Below are positions 38,735 to 47,286 of a stretch of DNA of 64,000 nucleotides, one piece after another. The DNA is taken from NCBI GenBank assembly GCA_965217075.1, contig CBDCHC010000004.1, positions 7,111 to 71,110 on the forward strand. The letters run 5' to 3'. This DNA comes from CBDCHC01 sp965217075 (GTDB taxonomy: Bacteria; Pseudomonadota; Gammaproteobacteria; PS1; Pseudothioglobaceae). The notes below the pieces were generated by a model. That model ran no database searches and was not told where the DNA came from. It saw only the letters and a program-made list of their open reading frames with translations. Position numbers and translations under genes: made by a program. Numbering within the stretch: position 1 is the first letter of the stretch; each line of letters begins with the position of its first letter.

Positions 38735-39682
38735 ATGCTTTCTTTAAATGAATTATCATCACTAATTGATGCTAAATTAATTGGTAATGGTAATTTAAAG
38801 ATAGCTGCAATAGCACCAATTGCAAATGCTAACAACTCGCAATTAACTTATGCTACTGATATAAAGTTTAAAAAACAACTTGAAAGCACTCAAGCACTTG
38901 CAGTAATCACCACTAAAGAACTAAGCAAATTTTGCAAGTGTAATAATATACTAATCACTGCAAATCCTTATTTAGCTTTTGCAAAAATAACTAATTATTT
39001 AAATAAAATAACTTACACAATTCATATAAATAGCTTTATAGAGAAAACAGCTAAAATTGGTAATAATGTTAATATAGCACCGTATTGTTATATAGGTGAC
39101 AACTGTATTATTGGTGATAATTGTTACCTTTATCCTGGAGTTAAAATTATGGCTGGTTCTATAATTGGCAGTAATTGTGTAATTGGCAGTAATTGTGTAA
39201 TTGGTTCACAAGGATTTGGTTATGCTAAAGATAACGATAAATGGTTAAATATTTATCACTCTGGTGGAATAAATATAGCAAATAACGTACAAATAGGTGC
39301 GAATAGTGTAATTGATAGTGGTACTTTAAACCCAACTATAATTAATAAAGGTGTAATAATTGATAATTTAGTACATATTGCTCATAATGTAGTTATAGGG
39401 GAATATAGTGCTATTGCTGCCTCTGTATCTATAGCTGGTAGCTGTAATATTGGCGATAGATGTCAAATAGGCGGTAGCGTTGTTATAGGATCTCACATAA
39501 ATATAATAAGTGATGTGACAATAACAGGTAGTAGCACTGTTGATAAAAATCTAACTAAAATAGGTAGATATACTGGCTTTACCTCTATTAGCAAACATCA
39601 AAGATGGAAAAAAATACAACTACTTTTATCAAAATTTGATAAAATAATCAAATATTTAGGTATAAAAATAAAGGATTTATGA
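38735..39682 (+). CDS. lpxD: UDP-3-O-acylglucosamine N-acyltransferase
   Basis: Third step of lipid A synthesis. 315 residues (E. coli 341; the C-terminal helix is shorter). An N-terminal uridine-binding domain is followed by a left-handed beta helix of hexapeptide repeats (for example IGDNCIIGDNC). The catalytic His is in VHIAHNVVIG. Two adjacent 18-base units around 39172-39207 encode the same hexapeptide twice (GSNCVI), but the overall spacing to GFGYA equals that of E. coli LpxD, so no coil was added. Ends overlapping fabZ by four bases. Confidence 0.94.
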   Translation: MLSLNELSSLIDAKLIGNGNLKIAAIAPIANANNSQLTYATDIKFKKQLESTQALAVITTKELSKFCKCNNILITANPYLAFAKITNYLNKITYTIHINSFIEKTAKIGNNVNIAPYCYIGDNCIIGDNCYLYPGVKIMAGSIIGSNCVIGSNCVIGSQGFGYAKDNDKWLNIYHSGGINIANNVQIGANSVIDSGTLNPTIINKGVIIDNLVHIAHNVVIGEYSAIAASVSIAGSCNIGDRCQIGGSVVIGSHINIISDVTITGSSTVDKNLTKIGRYTGFTSISKHQRWKKIQLLLSKFDKIIKYLGIKIKDL

Positions 39683-40137
39683 ATATAGAAGAAATTAGAT
39701 GTTTTCTACCACATCGTTATCCATTTTTAATGATAGATAAAGTAACAAAATTTACCCCTTATAAAAATTTAACTGCTATTAAAAATATAACTGCTAATGA
39801 GCCACATTTTAATGGTCATTTTCCCATAAAATCTATTATGCCTGGCGTTCTTATTATAGAAGCATTAGCTCAAGCAACTGGCATACTTGCTATGCAATCT
39901 GAATATTTAAAATTAACAAAAGAAGAAATATCTTTAGCTTATAGTAAAAATATATATATGTTAGTTGGCATTGATAAAGTACGTTTTAAACAAATCTCAA
40001 TACCTGGTGATCAGTTAAAATTATCAGTAGAAGTTATAACTATTAAAAGAGGTTTATGGAAATTTGCAACTAAAGCAACTGTTGATGATAAATTAATAAC
40101 TAATGCTGAGTTAATTTGCACTAAAAGATTAGCATAA
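39679..40137 (+). CDS. fabZ: 3-hydroxyacyl-ACP dehydratase FabZ
   Basis: Dehydrates beta-hydroxyacyl-ACP in fatty-acid elongation. 152 residues. Hot-dog fold with the catalytic His in HFNGHFPIKSIMPGV and the Glu in LIIEALAQATG. N-terminal LPHRYPFLMIDKV is diagnostic. Sits between lpxD and lpxA, the standard arrangement that shares hydroxyacyl-ACP between membrane lipid and lipid A synthesis. Confidence 0.96.
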   Translation: MNIEEIRCFLPHRYPFLMIDKVTKFTPYKNLTAIKNITANEPHFNGHFPIKSIMPGVLIIEALAQATGILAMQSEYLKLTKEEISLAYSKNIYMLVGIDKVRFKQISIPGDQLKLSVEVITIKRGLWKFATKATVDDKLITNAELICTKRLA

Positions 40138-40140
40138 ATA

Positions 40141-40950
40141 ATGATTAATCAAGGTGCTATTGTTGATAAAACAGCAATTATTAATAAAGATGCTATAATT
40201 CAAAAAAATGTAATAATTAAACCATATGTTGTAATTGGCGATAATGTTGAAATAGGAGAAGGTAGCGTTATAGAGACACACGCAAATATCTATGGACCTA
40301 CTAAAATTGGCAAAAACAACCATATATATTCTTTTGCTTCTATTGGCACTGATCCACAAGATATTAGTTACGAAAATCAACAAGATAGTAGTTTAATAAT
40401 TGGCGATAATAATATTATTCGTGAATTTTGTACTATTAATCGTGGCACAGAAAAACAAGACTCTATTACTAAAATTGGCAATAACAATATGTTTATGTCT
40501 TATGTACATATAGCACATGACTGTCAAATTGGCAATAATATTATTATGGCAAATAATGCATCTTTAGCTGGTCATGTTAAATTGGGTGATTATGCTATTT
40601 TAGGTGGATTTACCTTGGTTAAACAATTTTGTTACTTGGGTTGTCATATTTACACTGCTATGAATTGTCAAATAAACAAAGATATTCCGCCATATATGGT
40701 AGTTTCCAATAACCCAACTCGTATAACTAGTATTAACTCTAAAGGACTAAAGCGACGTAATTTTAGTGTTAATGATATTTCTGCTATAAAAAGAGCATTT
40801 AAGGCAATTTATCGTGAGGATAGAGGTGGTCTTTTAAGTGATGCTATTGAAAAATTAGAACAACGAGAAGGAGATAATAAGTTTATTGATGATATTATTA
40901 ACTTTATTCGTAACTCTAAATACGGTATTATGCGCGGTCCATCAGAATAA
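40141..40950 (+). CDS. lpxA: UDP-N-acetylglucosamine acyltransferase
   Basis: First step of lipid A synthesis. 269 residues, near the E. coli 262. Begins directly with hexapeptide repeats of the left-handed beta helix (VIGDNVEIGEGSVIE). The catalytic His is in SYVHIAHDCQIG, and GGFTLVKQFC and the C-terminal helical domain (GLKRRNFS...) follow. lpxB normally comes next; it is absent and replaced by a PLP decarboxylase gene 18 bases on. Confidence 0.96.
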   Translation: MINQGAIVDKTAIINKDAIIQKNVIIKPYVVIGDNVEIGEGSVIETHANIYGPTKIGKNNHIYSFASIGTDPQDISYENQQDSSLIIGDNNIIREFCTINRGTEKQDSITKIGNNNMFMSYVHIAHDCQIGNNIIMANNASLAGHVKLGDYAILGGFTLVKQFCYLGCHIYTAMNCQINKDIPPYMVVSNNPTRITSINSKGLKRRNFSVNDISAIKRAFKAIYREDRGGLLSDAIEKLEQREGDNKFIDDIINFIRNSKYGIMRGPSE

Positions 40951-40968
40951 TAACTAAAACTTTGTTTT

Positions 40969-42339
40969 ATGACAGATATAAAATTATTACAAAATATAGT
41001 AGAACTTGCTTATAGTAAAACTAAAAAAGATAAATTATTTACATATCACTCAATACAAGAATTACAAATAATATTAGATTTAGATAAAAATTCTAATAAT
41101 AATATAGACGAGCTAATAGTCTGGGCAAAAAAATATATAAAATACTCTATAAATACCTCTCATTCTAATTTTGCTAACAGGATGTGGTCTGGTGCTAATT
41201 TACCATCAATTATTGGTGAAATCATTGTGGCTATAACTAATAGCTCTAATTGTACTTTTGAATCAGCTCCTGTTGCTACTATCATAGAAAAATATATGAT
41301 AAAGCAAATATTAAAGTTAGTTGGCTTTAAACATGGCGAAGGACAGATGACTACTGGATCAAGTAACGCCAATATGATAGCAATGATGATTGCTCGTAAT
41401 ACAATACATAAAAATACTAAACAAAATGGATTATTCTTACAACAACCTTTATTTGCTTTTGTTAATGAAAATGCTCATTATTCTATTGATAAAGCTATAA
41501 ATATTTTAGGCATAGGAACAAATAATTTAATAAAAATCTCTACAACTAATGATAATTCAATAGATATGATTGCACTTGAGAAAGCTATTTTAGAAGTAAT
41601 AGATAAAGGTGGTATACCATTTTTTGTCTGCGCAACTTTAGGCACTACAGTACATGGTGCTTACGATAATATAACAAAAATCTTACAACTTAAAAATAAA
41701 TATAAATTTTGGTTACATGGTGATGGCGCTTGGGGAGGTAGTGTTATTATGAGTGATAAATTAAAAACAAAATTTCTCCAAAATATTAATAAGATTGATT
41801 CATTTACTATAGATTTTCATAAGATGTTGGGTAGTAATTTAATGGCTAATATTTTTGTTATAAACCATAAGGGTTTATTAAATTATACTTGTAGCGGTGG
41901 TGACAATAGCTACTTGCTTCATCAATCCAATATAGATAGTGGTACATCATCATTGCAATGTGCTCGACGAGTTGATAGCCTTAAATTATTCCTAGATTGG
42001 AAGTTTTATGGTAAATCTGGCTTTGCTGATAGAATAGAAAACTATTATAATTTAGCAAAATTTACAGCAAACTATATTAATAATGAAAAAAATTTAGTAC
42101 TAGTTACCCCAAGAGTTTCTTTTAATATTTGTTTTTGTTTTAATGCTGATAATGATTTTAATCAATTATTACGCAATGTATTATATAAAAAACAACAAAT
42201 ATTACTATCAATTGCTTATATTAAAGAAAAACTAGTTTTCAGGTTGGCAATAAATAATATTAATTTAAATACAGAATATATTACTAATTTATTAGTAAAA
42301 ATTATAAATACGGCTAAACAATTGCAACAAAAACATTAA
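40969..42339 (+). CDS. Group II pyridoxal-phosphate-dependent decarboxylase
   Basis: 456 residues, related to glutamate, aspartate, aromatic and cysteine-sulfinate decarboxylases. PLP-binding features are intact: TTGSSNANMIAMMIARN, ring-stacking His170 in NENAHYS, GTTVHGAYD, Asp252 in LHGDGAWGGS and the Schiff-base Lys285 in DFHKMLG. The substrate cannot be read from sequence. Candidates include aspartate to beta-alanine (PanP-like, for CoA), glutamate or diaminobutyrate. It lies where lpxB is usually found but shows no lipid A link. A 49-base gap separates it from yceD. Confidence 0.85.
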   Translation: MTDIKLLQNIVELAYSKTKKDKLFTYHSIQELQIILDLDKNSNNNIDELIVWAKKYIKYSINTSHSNFANRMWSGANLPSIIGEIIVAITNSSNCTFESAPVATIIEKYMIKQILKLVGFKHGEGQMTTGSSNANMIAMMIARNTIHKNTKQNGLFLQQPLFAFVNENAHYSIDKAINILGIGTNNLIKISTTNDNSIDMIALEKAILEVIDKGGIPFFVCATLGTTVHGAYDNITKILQLKNKYKFWLHGDGAWGGSVIMSDKLKTKFLQNINKIDSFTIDFHKMLGSNLMANIFVINHKGLLNYTCSGGDNSYLLHQSNIDSGTSSLQCARRVDSLKLFLDWKFYGKSGFADRIENYYNLAKFTANYINNEKNLVLVTPRVSFNICFCFNADNDFNQLLRNVLYKKQQILLSIAYIKEKLVFRLAINNINLNTEYITNLLVKIINTAKQLQQKH

Positions 42340-42388
42340 ATACATGTTTTTTTTAGGTAAAATTAAAAAATTTTATTAGGTATATTTT

Positions 42389-42859
42389 ATGCATAAAATA
42401 CCAAGTATTTTAATGCCTTATAATTTTGCTAGAAAAAACTTAAATTTTTCTGGTAATTATAAATTGGATAATGTGCCTAAAATTAAAAATATAACTAAAG
42501 GTGGAAAATTAGAATTAGAATTAGAATTTAGTTTTAATGAAAATTTAATTATAGTAGCTGATGGTAAAATAAAATTCAATACTATCTTATCTTGTTGTAA
42601 TTGTTTAAATGATATTAAATTTAAATACAACAATAAATTACACATAGCATTTGTTGATAAAATAGTAGATGAATACAAAGTAAATGATAAATACGAGATT
42701 ATTAACAATAAAGAACAATTATCAACTATAGACTTTATAGCTGATGAGGTTCTATTAGCACTACCTATGTTTGCTAAACATACTTATAAGTGCACTGTTA
42801 AGCAAGAGAATAATATAATAAATAATTATATTAGTCCTTTTGCTATTTTAAAATATTAA
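42389..42859 (+). CDS. yceD: YceD (DUF177) family protein
   Basis: 156 residues. Central LSCCNCLNDIKF and a late acidic/hydrophobic DFIADEVLLALPMFAKH match DUF177, a protein almost always encoded directly upstream of rpmF, as here. Plant and bacterial studies link it to 23S rRNA accumulation. The N-terminal half is unusually Lys/Asn-rich, like the rest of the genome. Nine bases before rpmF. Confidence 0.88.
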   Translation: MHKIPSILMPYNFARKNLNFSGNYKLDNVPKIKNITKGGKLELELEFSFNENLIIVADGKIKFNTILSCCNCLNDIKFKYNNKLHIAFVDKIVDEYKVNDKYEIINNKEQLSTIDFIADEVLLALPMFAKHTYKCTVKQENNIINNYISPFAILKY

Positions 42860-42868
42860 GGAATAAAA

Positions 42869-43090
42869 ATGGCTGTTCAAAAAAGTAAAAAAACCCCCTC
42901 AAAAAGAGGAATGCGTAGATCTCACAATGCTCTTAAAGCTAGCACTTTAGCGGAGGATATAGAAACTGGGGAAATCCATAGAAGACATAATATCACTGCT
43001 GATGGTTATTATCGTGGCAAGCAAGTAATTATAATTAAAGAAAAAAATATTAATACTGAAGAAAATCAGGAAACTGAAAATAATTCTTAA
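42869..43090 (+). CDS. rpmF: 50S ribosomal protein L32
   Basis: 73 residues. [22 protein letters not shown] is the conserved start, and [18 protein letters not shown] the conserved end of the core. A Glu/Asn-rich tail of about 15 residues follows and is not typical. No zinc-binding Cys pairs, as in other gammaproteobacterial L32. The yceD-rpmF-plsX-fabH order is the same as in E. coli. Confidence 0.95.
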   Translation: MAVQKSKKTPSKRGMRRSHNALKASTLAEDIETGEIHRRHNITADGYYRGKQVIIIKEKNINTEENQETENNS

Positions 43091-43092
43091 AT

Positions 43093-44121
43093 ATGATAAA
43101 AGTATCAATTGATGCTGCTGGTGGAGATTATGGTTATTCTGTAACTGTTTTATCTGGTATCAATACTTTAATACAGTTTTCAGAATTATTTATTTATTTC
43201 GTAGGAGATGAAGTTGCTATACAGCAAATATTATCAACTTATCCACAATCTATTAAAGTTATAAATAGATTTAAAATAATTCATACTAATGAAGTAGTTA
43301 CAATGAGTGATAAACCATCTATTGCACTACGCAGCAAAAAATCATCTTCAATGCGTATTGCTATAAATTTAGTAAAAGACAATACTGTAGATGCTTGTGT
43401 TAGTGGCGGCAATACTGGTGCTTTAATGGCAATTTCTCGTTTTGTACTTAAAACTATAACAGGAGTTAATCGTCCAGCTATCATGTCAAAAATGCCTGCT
43501 ATAAACGGCTATACATACATGCTAGATCTAGGGGCAAATATTGACTCATCACCAAAAGATTTATTAGAGTTTGCAGTAATGGCATCAATTGCTGTTAGTG
43601 AAATAGAGCAAATAAATACACCTACTATTGGCTTGTTAAATATTGGAGAAGAAGAAGTTAAAGGTAACGATAAAATAAAAAAAACTGCCGAATTATTAAA
43701 AAAATCATCACTTAATTATTACGGTTTTATAGAAGGAGATGATATATATAAACCAGTAGTTAATATAGTATTATGTGATGGATTCGAGGGAAATATTGCT
43801 CTTAAAGCAAGTGAAGGAGCAGTAAAACTTATAATAAATGCAATAAAAGTATCATTTAATAAAAATATAATAACTAAATTAGTAGCTTATATTGCCCAAC
43901 CAATTCTTAAAAATTTTAAAAATAAAATAGATCCTAGCAAGTACAATGGCGCTTATTTATTAGGCCTTAAAGGTCTAGTTATAAAAAGTCATGGTGGAGC
44001 AGATGTTACTGCTTTTACTACAGCTATAAAACATGCAATAGTTGAAGTCAAAGCTGGAATTACTAATAAAATTACCACAACAGTAATTAGTGAGTTAAAT
44101 AAAATTAAAAATAATGAATAG
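43093..44121 (+). CDS. plsX: Phosphate acyltransferase PlsX
   Basis: Converts acyl-ACP to acyl-phosphate for phospholipid synthesis. 342 residues. N-terminal SIDAAGGDYGYSVTV, SGGNTGALMAISRF, MLDLGANIDSS and C-terminal SHGGADVTAFTTAI are family motifs. The first is DAxGGDxGP-like in most species; here the last residues read GDYGYS. Overlaps fabH by eight bases. Confidence 0.95.
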   Translation: MIKVSIDAAGGDYGYSVTVLSGINTLIQFSELFIYFVGDEVAIQQILSTYPQSIKVINRFKIIHTNEVVTMSDKPSIALRSKKSSSMRIAINLVKDNTVDACVSGGNTGALMAISRFVLKTITGVNRPAIMSKMPAINGYTYMLDLGANIDSSPKDLLEFAVMASIAVSEIEQINTPTIGLLNIGEEEVKGNDKIKKTAELLKKSSLNYYGFIEGDDIYKPVVNIVLCDGFEGNIALKASEGAVKLIINAIKVSFNKNIITKLVAYIAQPILKNFKNKIDPSKYNGAYLLGLKGLVIKSHGGADVTAFTTAIKHAIVEVKAGITNKITTTVISELNKIKNNE

Positions 44122-45061
44122 ATTTGCAAGAATAATTGGCACTGGTAGTTATCTACCATCTAAAATATTAACTAATTATGATTTGGAATCTATGCTTGAT
44201 ACTAGCGATGAATGGATAACAAGCAGAACAGGAATTAAACAAAGACATATAATATCTAAAAAGGAAGAAAATAATACTTATTTAGCAGAACAAGCAGCAA
44301 TTAATGCTTTAAAGTCTGCTAATATAGACGCAAAAGAATTAGATTTGATTATTGTAGCAACTAGTACTCCTGATAAAATATTTCCAGCTACAGCTACTAT
44401 ATTACAACATAAAATTGGAGCTAATTGTCCTGCATTTGATATACAATCAGTGTGTAGTGGTTTTATTTTTGCCTTAACAACGGCTGAAAAATATATTAAA
44501 GATGGTTTTAACAATGTATTAGTTGTTGGTAGCGATACGCTCTCAAGTATTATTGACTGGAAAGATAGATCAACAGCTGTATTATTTGGTGATGGCGCTG
44601 GCGCTGTAATTTTAACTGCTGACAATAATACTGGAATACTGCATACTAAAATATGTAGCGATGGTTCTTATTTAACTTCACTGCAAACTACTAATAATAA
44701 AATCAATCAACACGGTTTTATAAGCATGAATGGCAATGATGTATTTAAGATAGCTGTTAAAACATTATCTGATTTAGCCTTAATAACACTAAAATCAACT
44801 AATACAAATATTACTGAAATTGACTTTATGGTGCCACATCAAGCTAATATTCGTATTATTACTGCTGTAGCTAAAAAAATTAATCTACCTATGGAAAAAG
44901 TAGTAGTAACAATTAATAAACACGGTAATACTTCTGCAGCATCAATACCTCTGGCACTTGATATTGCTGTAAAAGATGGTCGTATTAATAAAGGAAATAA
45001 ATTATTATTAGAAGGTATAGGAGCTGGTTTTAGTTGGGGCAGTGTTTTATTAGAATTTTAA
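44114..45061 (+). CDS. fabH: 3-oxoacyl-ACP synthase III
   Basis: Starts fatty-acid synthesis by condensing acetyl-CoA with malonyl-ACP. 315 residues. Catalytic triad: Cys in IQSVCSGFIFAL, His in VPHQANIRI, Asn in NKHGNTSAASIP. N-terminal GTGSYLPSKILTN is typical. fabD, fabG and acpP, which follow in E. coli, are not here; map is next, three bases on. Confidence 0.96.
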   Translation: MNRFARIIGTGSYLPSKILTNYDLESMLDTSDEWITSRTGIKQRHIISKKEENNTYLAEQAAINALKSANIDAKELDLIIVATSTPDKIFPATATILQHKIGANCPAFDIQSVCSGFIFALTTAEKYIKDGFNNVLVVGSDTLSSIIDWKDRSTAVLFGDGAGAVILTADNNTGILHTKICSDGSYLTSLQTTNNKINQHGFISMNGNDVFKIAVKTLSDLALITLKSTNTNITEIDFMVPHQANIRIITAVAKKINLPMEKVVVTINKHGNTSAASIPLALDIAVKDGRINKGNKLLLEGIGAGFSWGSVLLEF

Positions 45062-45064
45062 TAT

Positions 45065-45856
45065 ATGGCAATAACTATAAAAACACCCGATGAAATAAAA
45101 AAAATGCGTATAGCTGGAAAATTAACTGCCAGTGTATTAAATAATATAACTCCATTTGTCAAAAAAGGCATTACTACTAATGAATTAAATAGTATTTGTC
45201 ATAACTATATTACTAAAGATTTAGCAGCAATTCCTGCACCACTTAATTATGGCTTGCCACCATTTCCAAAATCAATCTGTACCAGCATTAATAGTGTAGT
45301 TTGTCATGGTATACCAGATGATAAAAAGCTTAAAAATGGTGATATTATAAATATTGATGTAACTATTATCAAAGATGGATATCATGGTGACAGCTCTAAA
45401 ATGTTTATTATTGGTCAACAACCAACAATCAAAGCAAAACGAATAGTTACAGTAGCTAGAAAATGTTTATTAATAGGAATTAAAGCTGTTAAAGCAGGCG
45501 TATCATTTGCGACAATTGGCAAAAATATTGAAAAATATGCCAAATTAATGAAGTGTTCTGTAGTACGTGATTATTGCGGCCATGGTATTGGGCTTAATTT
45601 TCATGAAGAACCGCAAATACTGCATTATGAAAATAATAAAACAAATAATTTGATAATGCAAGAAGGCATGGTATTTACTATTGAACCAATGATAAATATT
45701 GGTAGCTATGCTGTAAAAACATCAAAAATTAATCATTGGACTGTTAGCACCAAAGATAGAACTCTTTCTGCTCAATGGGAGCATACTATATTAGTTACTA
45801 AAGATAGTGCTGAAATCCTAACTCTTAGAGAAGAAGAAACAGATATTAACTTATAA
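45065..45856 (+). CDS. map: Methionine aminopeptidase, type I
   Basis: Removes the initiator Met from new proteins. 263 residues. Metal ligands are visible in NIDVTIIKDGYHGDSSKMF (two Asp), GHGIGLNFHEEP (His), GMVFTIEPM (Glu) and QWEHTILV (Glu). rpsB/tsf neighbours are absent. It pairs functionally with def about 1 kb away. Ends overlapping the convergent peroxiredoxin gene by six bases. Confidence 0.96.
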   Translation: MAITIKTPDEIKKMRIAGKLTASVLNNITPFVKKGITTNELNSICHNYITKDLAAIPAPLNYGLPPFPKSICTSINSVVCHGIPDDKKLKNGDIINIDVTIIKDGYHGDSSKMFIIGQQPTIKAKRIVTVARKCLLIGIKAVKAGVSFATIGKNIEKYAKLMKCSVVRDYCGHGIGLNFHEEPQILHYENNKTNNLIMQEGMVFTIEPMINIGSYAVKTSKINHWTVSTKDRTLSAQWEHTILVTKDSAEILTLREEETDINL

Positions 45857-46451
45857 TTTATCTGCGTTATCAGCTAGATAATTAGCTACACCCTCTGGTG
45901 TATCTTTCATACCTATATCTCCAGCTTGCCAACCAGCTGGACAAACATCACCATTTTTAGTATGAAAATCAAGAGCATCAACCATTCGTAACATTTCATC
46001 AACATTACGACCAAGAGGTAAGTCATTTACAACCTGATGGCGAACAATAAAATTTTCGTCAATTAAAAATGAAGCTCTAAGTGCAACACCATCCGCGTGC
46101 ATAATACCATATGCCTCACCAATTGTATGATTTACATCAGCAACAAGTGGGAAATCTATAATACCTAAGCCGCCATCATTTACTGCTGTATTACGCCAAG
46201 CATTATGGGTGAATTGAGAATCAATAGAAACCCCTACTACCTCAACTCCTTTTTTCTTAAATTTATCTATACGCTTATGATGAGCAATAATCTCAGATGG
46301 GCAAACAAAAGTAAAAATCAAGTGGATAAAAAAATAAAACTATTTTTTTTCCTTTTAAACTAAATAAATCAAAATTATCAATAATTTCTCCATTAGCAAG
46401 TACTGCACTTGCTACAAAATTAGGCGCCTCTTTTGTTACTAATACACTCAT
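45851..46451 (-). pseudogene. Typical 2-Cys peroxiredoxin (AhpC/Prx1 type), interrupted by one frameshift
   Basis: Would encode about 199 residues. The N-terminal part from the ATG at 46451 (MSVLVTKEAPNFVA..., KKIVLFFYPLDF) ends at a premature stop. The next frame resumes exactly with TFVCPSEI, the peroxidatic-Cys motif, and runs through GVSIDSQFTHNAWR to the resolving-Cys GDVCPAGWQAGD and the C-terminal YLADNADKL, the type-1 tail that makes the enzyme sensitive to overoxidation. One extra base in the 5-A run at 46313-46317 (T run in the coding strand) accounts for the break. Everything else looks under selection, so a sequence error or very recent mutation is likely. Confidence 0.9.
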
Positions 46452-46457
46452 TATTTT

Positions 46458-46463
46458 CTCCTT
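46458..46463 (-). promoter_or_regulatory. Ribosome binding site of the peroxiredoxin gene
   Basis: AAGGAG on the minus strand, six bases before the ATG at 46451. It settles that start over an in-frame ATG 11 codons upstream, and marks the gene as probably well expressed. Confidence 0.6.
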
Positions 46464-46786
46464 AAAATTTATAACATTATACATATTTTTTTGTTAAAAA
46501 TTATAATTTAAACTAATAGAAATAATAAGGTGTATTATAAATTTATTTAAAATAATATTAATTAATTTATCTTTTTAGGTATTAATATTATTTACATAAA
46601 TTAACACAAATTATACGATGTCTGTGTATTTTATATAGCAGTTATTATGTAACATCAGTTATGCCTTAGTTGGAATAATTTCTATATAAAACTCCAATCT
46701 GCTATTTTTAGCTAACCTAATGCTAAAAAAATAAGTAATAATAATTAATATTATCACTTGCTTTGTCTTTTATAATTATAAAAATG
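46464..46786. other. About 320 bases without a gene
   Basis: Between the peroxiredoxin and def genes, both on the minus strand. Apart from the candidate -10 box near its left end I see no readable frame, RNA gene or GC-containing hairpin. Confidence 0.6.
46476..46481 (-). promoter_or_regulatory. Candidate -10 box of the peroxiredoxin gene
   Basis: TATAAT on the minus strand, 24 bases before the ATG at 46451. No convincing -35 box. Weak, because the region is mostly A/T. Confidence 0.3.
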
Positions 46787-47269
46787 CTAGATTTTATTTA
46801 TTTTTGCTACTAGCCTTTGTTGTTTAAGTTTTGATAAATAATCAACAAATAATACGCCATTTAAATGGTCAATTTCATGCTGCAAACAAACTGCCAATAA
46901 GCCATTATATTTTTTGCTAAATTTATGACCATTTTTATCATATGCTTCAAGCATAATCTCTTTAGCCCTTGTAACTTTTGCGTAATAATTAGGTACAGAA
47001 AGGCATCCTTCCTCGCTAGTTTCTTTGTCAGTACTGTTAATAATTCTTGGATTAATGAAATATAATGGTTTTAAATTATCTTTACTTATATCTGTTACTA
47101 TAATACGCCAGTGTTTATTAACTTGAGTTGCTGCCAAACCAATACCATTTTTACTTTGCATAGTTTCAAACATATTATTTATTAAAACCATAATATTATT
47201 AAAGTCTATTACAGGTTTAGCTTTTATTCTTAGTCTTTTGTCTGGATATTTAAGAATTGGTAATATCAT
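46787..47269 (-). CDS. def: Peptide deformylase
   Basis: Removes the N-formyl group from new proteins using a metal ion. 160 residues. All three motifs are present: GIGLAATQVN, EEGCLSVP with the metal Cys, and QHEIDHLNG with both His ligands and the catalytic Glu. fmt, its usual partner, is absent. 17 bases downstream of nadB. Confidence 0.95.
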   Translation of the reverse strand: MILPILKYPDKRLRIKAKPVIDFNNIMVLINNMFETMQSKNGIGLAATQVNKHWRIIVTDISKDNLKPLYFINPRIINSTDKETSEEGCLSVPNYYAKVTRAKEIMLEAYDKNGHKFSKKYNGLLAVCLQHEIDHLNGVLFVDYLSKLKQQRLVAKINKI

Positions 47270-47286
47270 GTATAAATTTAATATAA

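Noticed and set aside
39170..39210. 18-base tandem duplication in lpxD suspected of adding a hexapeptide to the beta helix
   Set aside because: Spacing from the preceding repeats to the GFGYA motif equals that of E. coli LpxD as I recall it, so no repeat was added; the two units just became alike.
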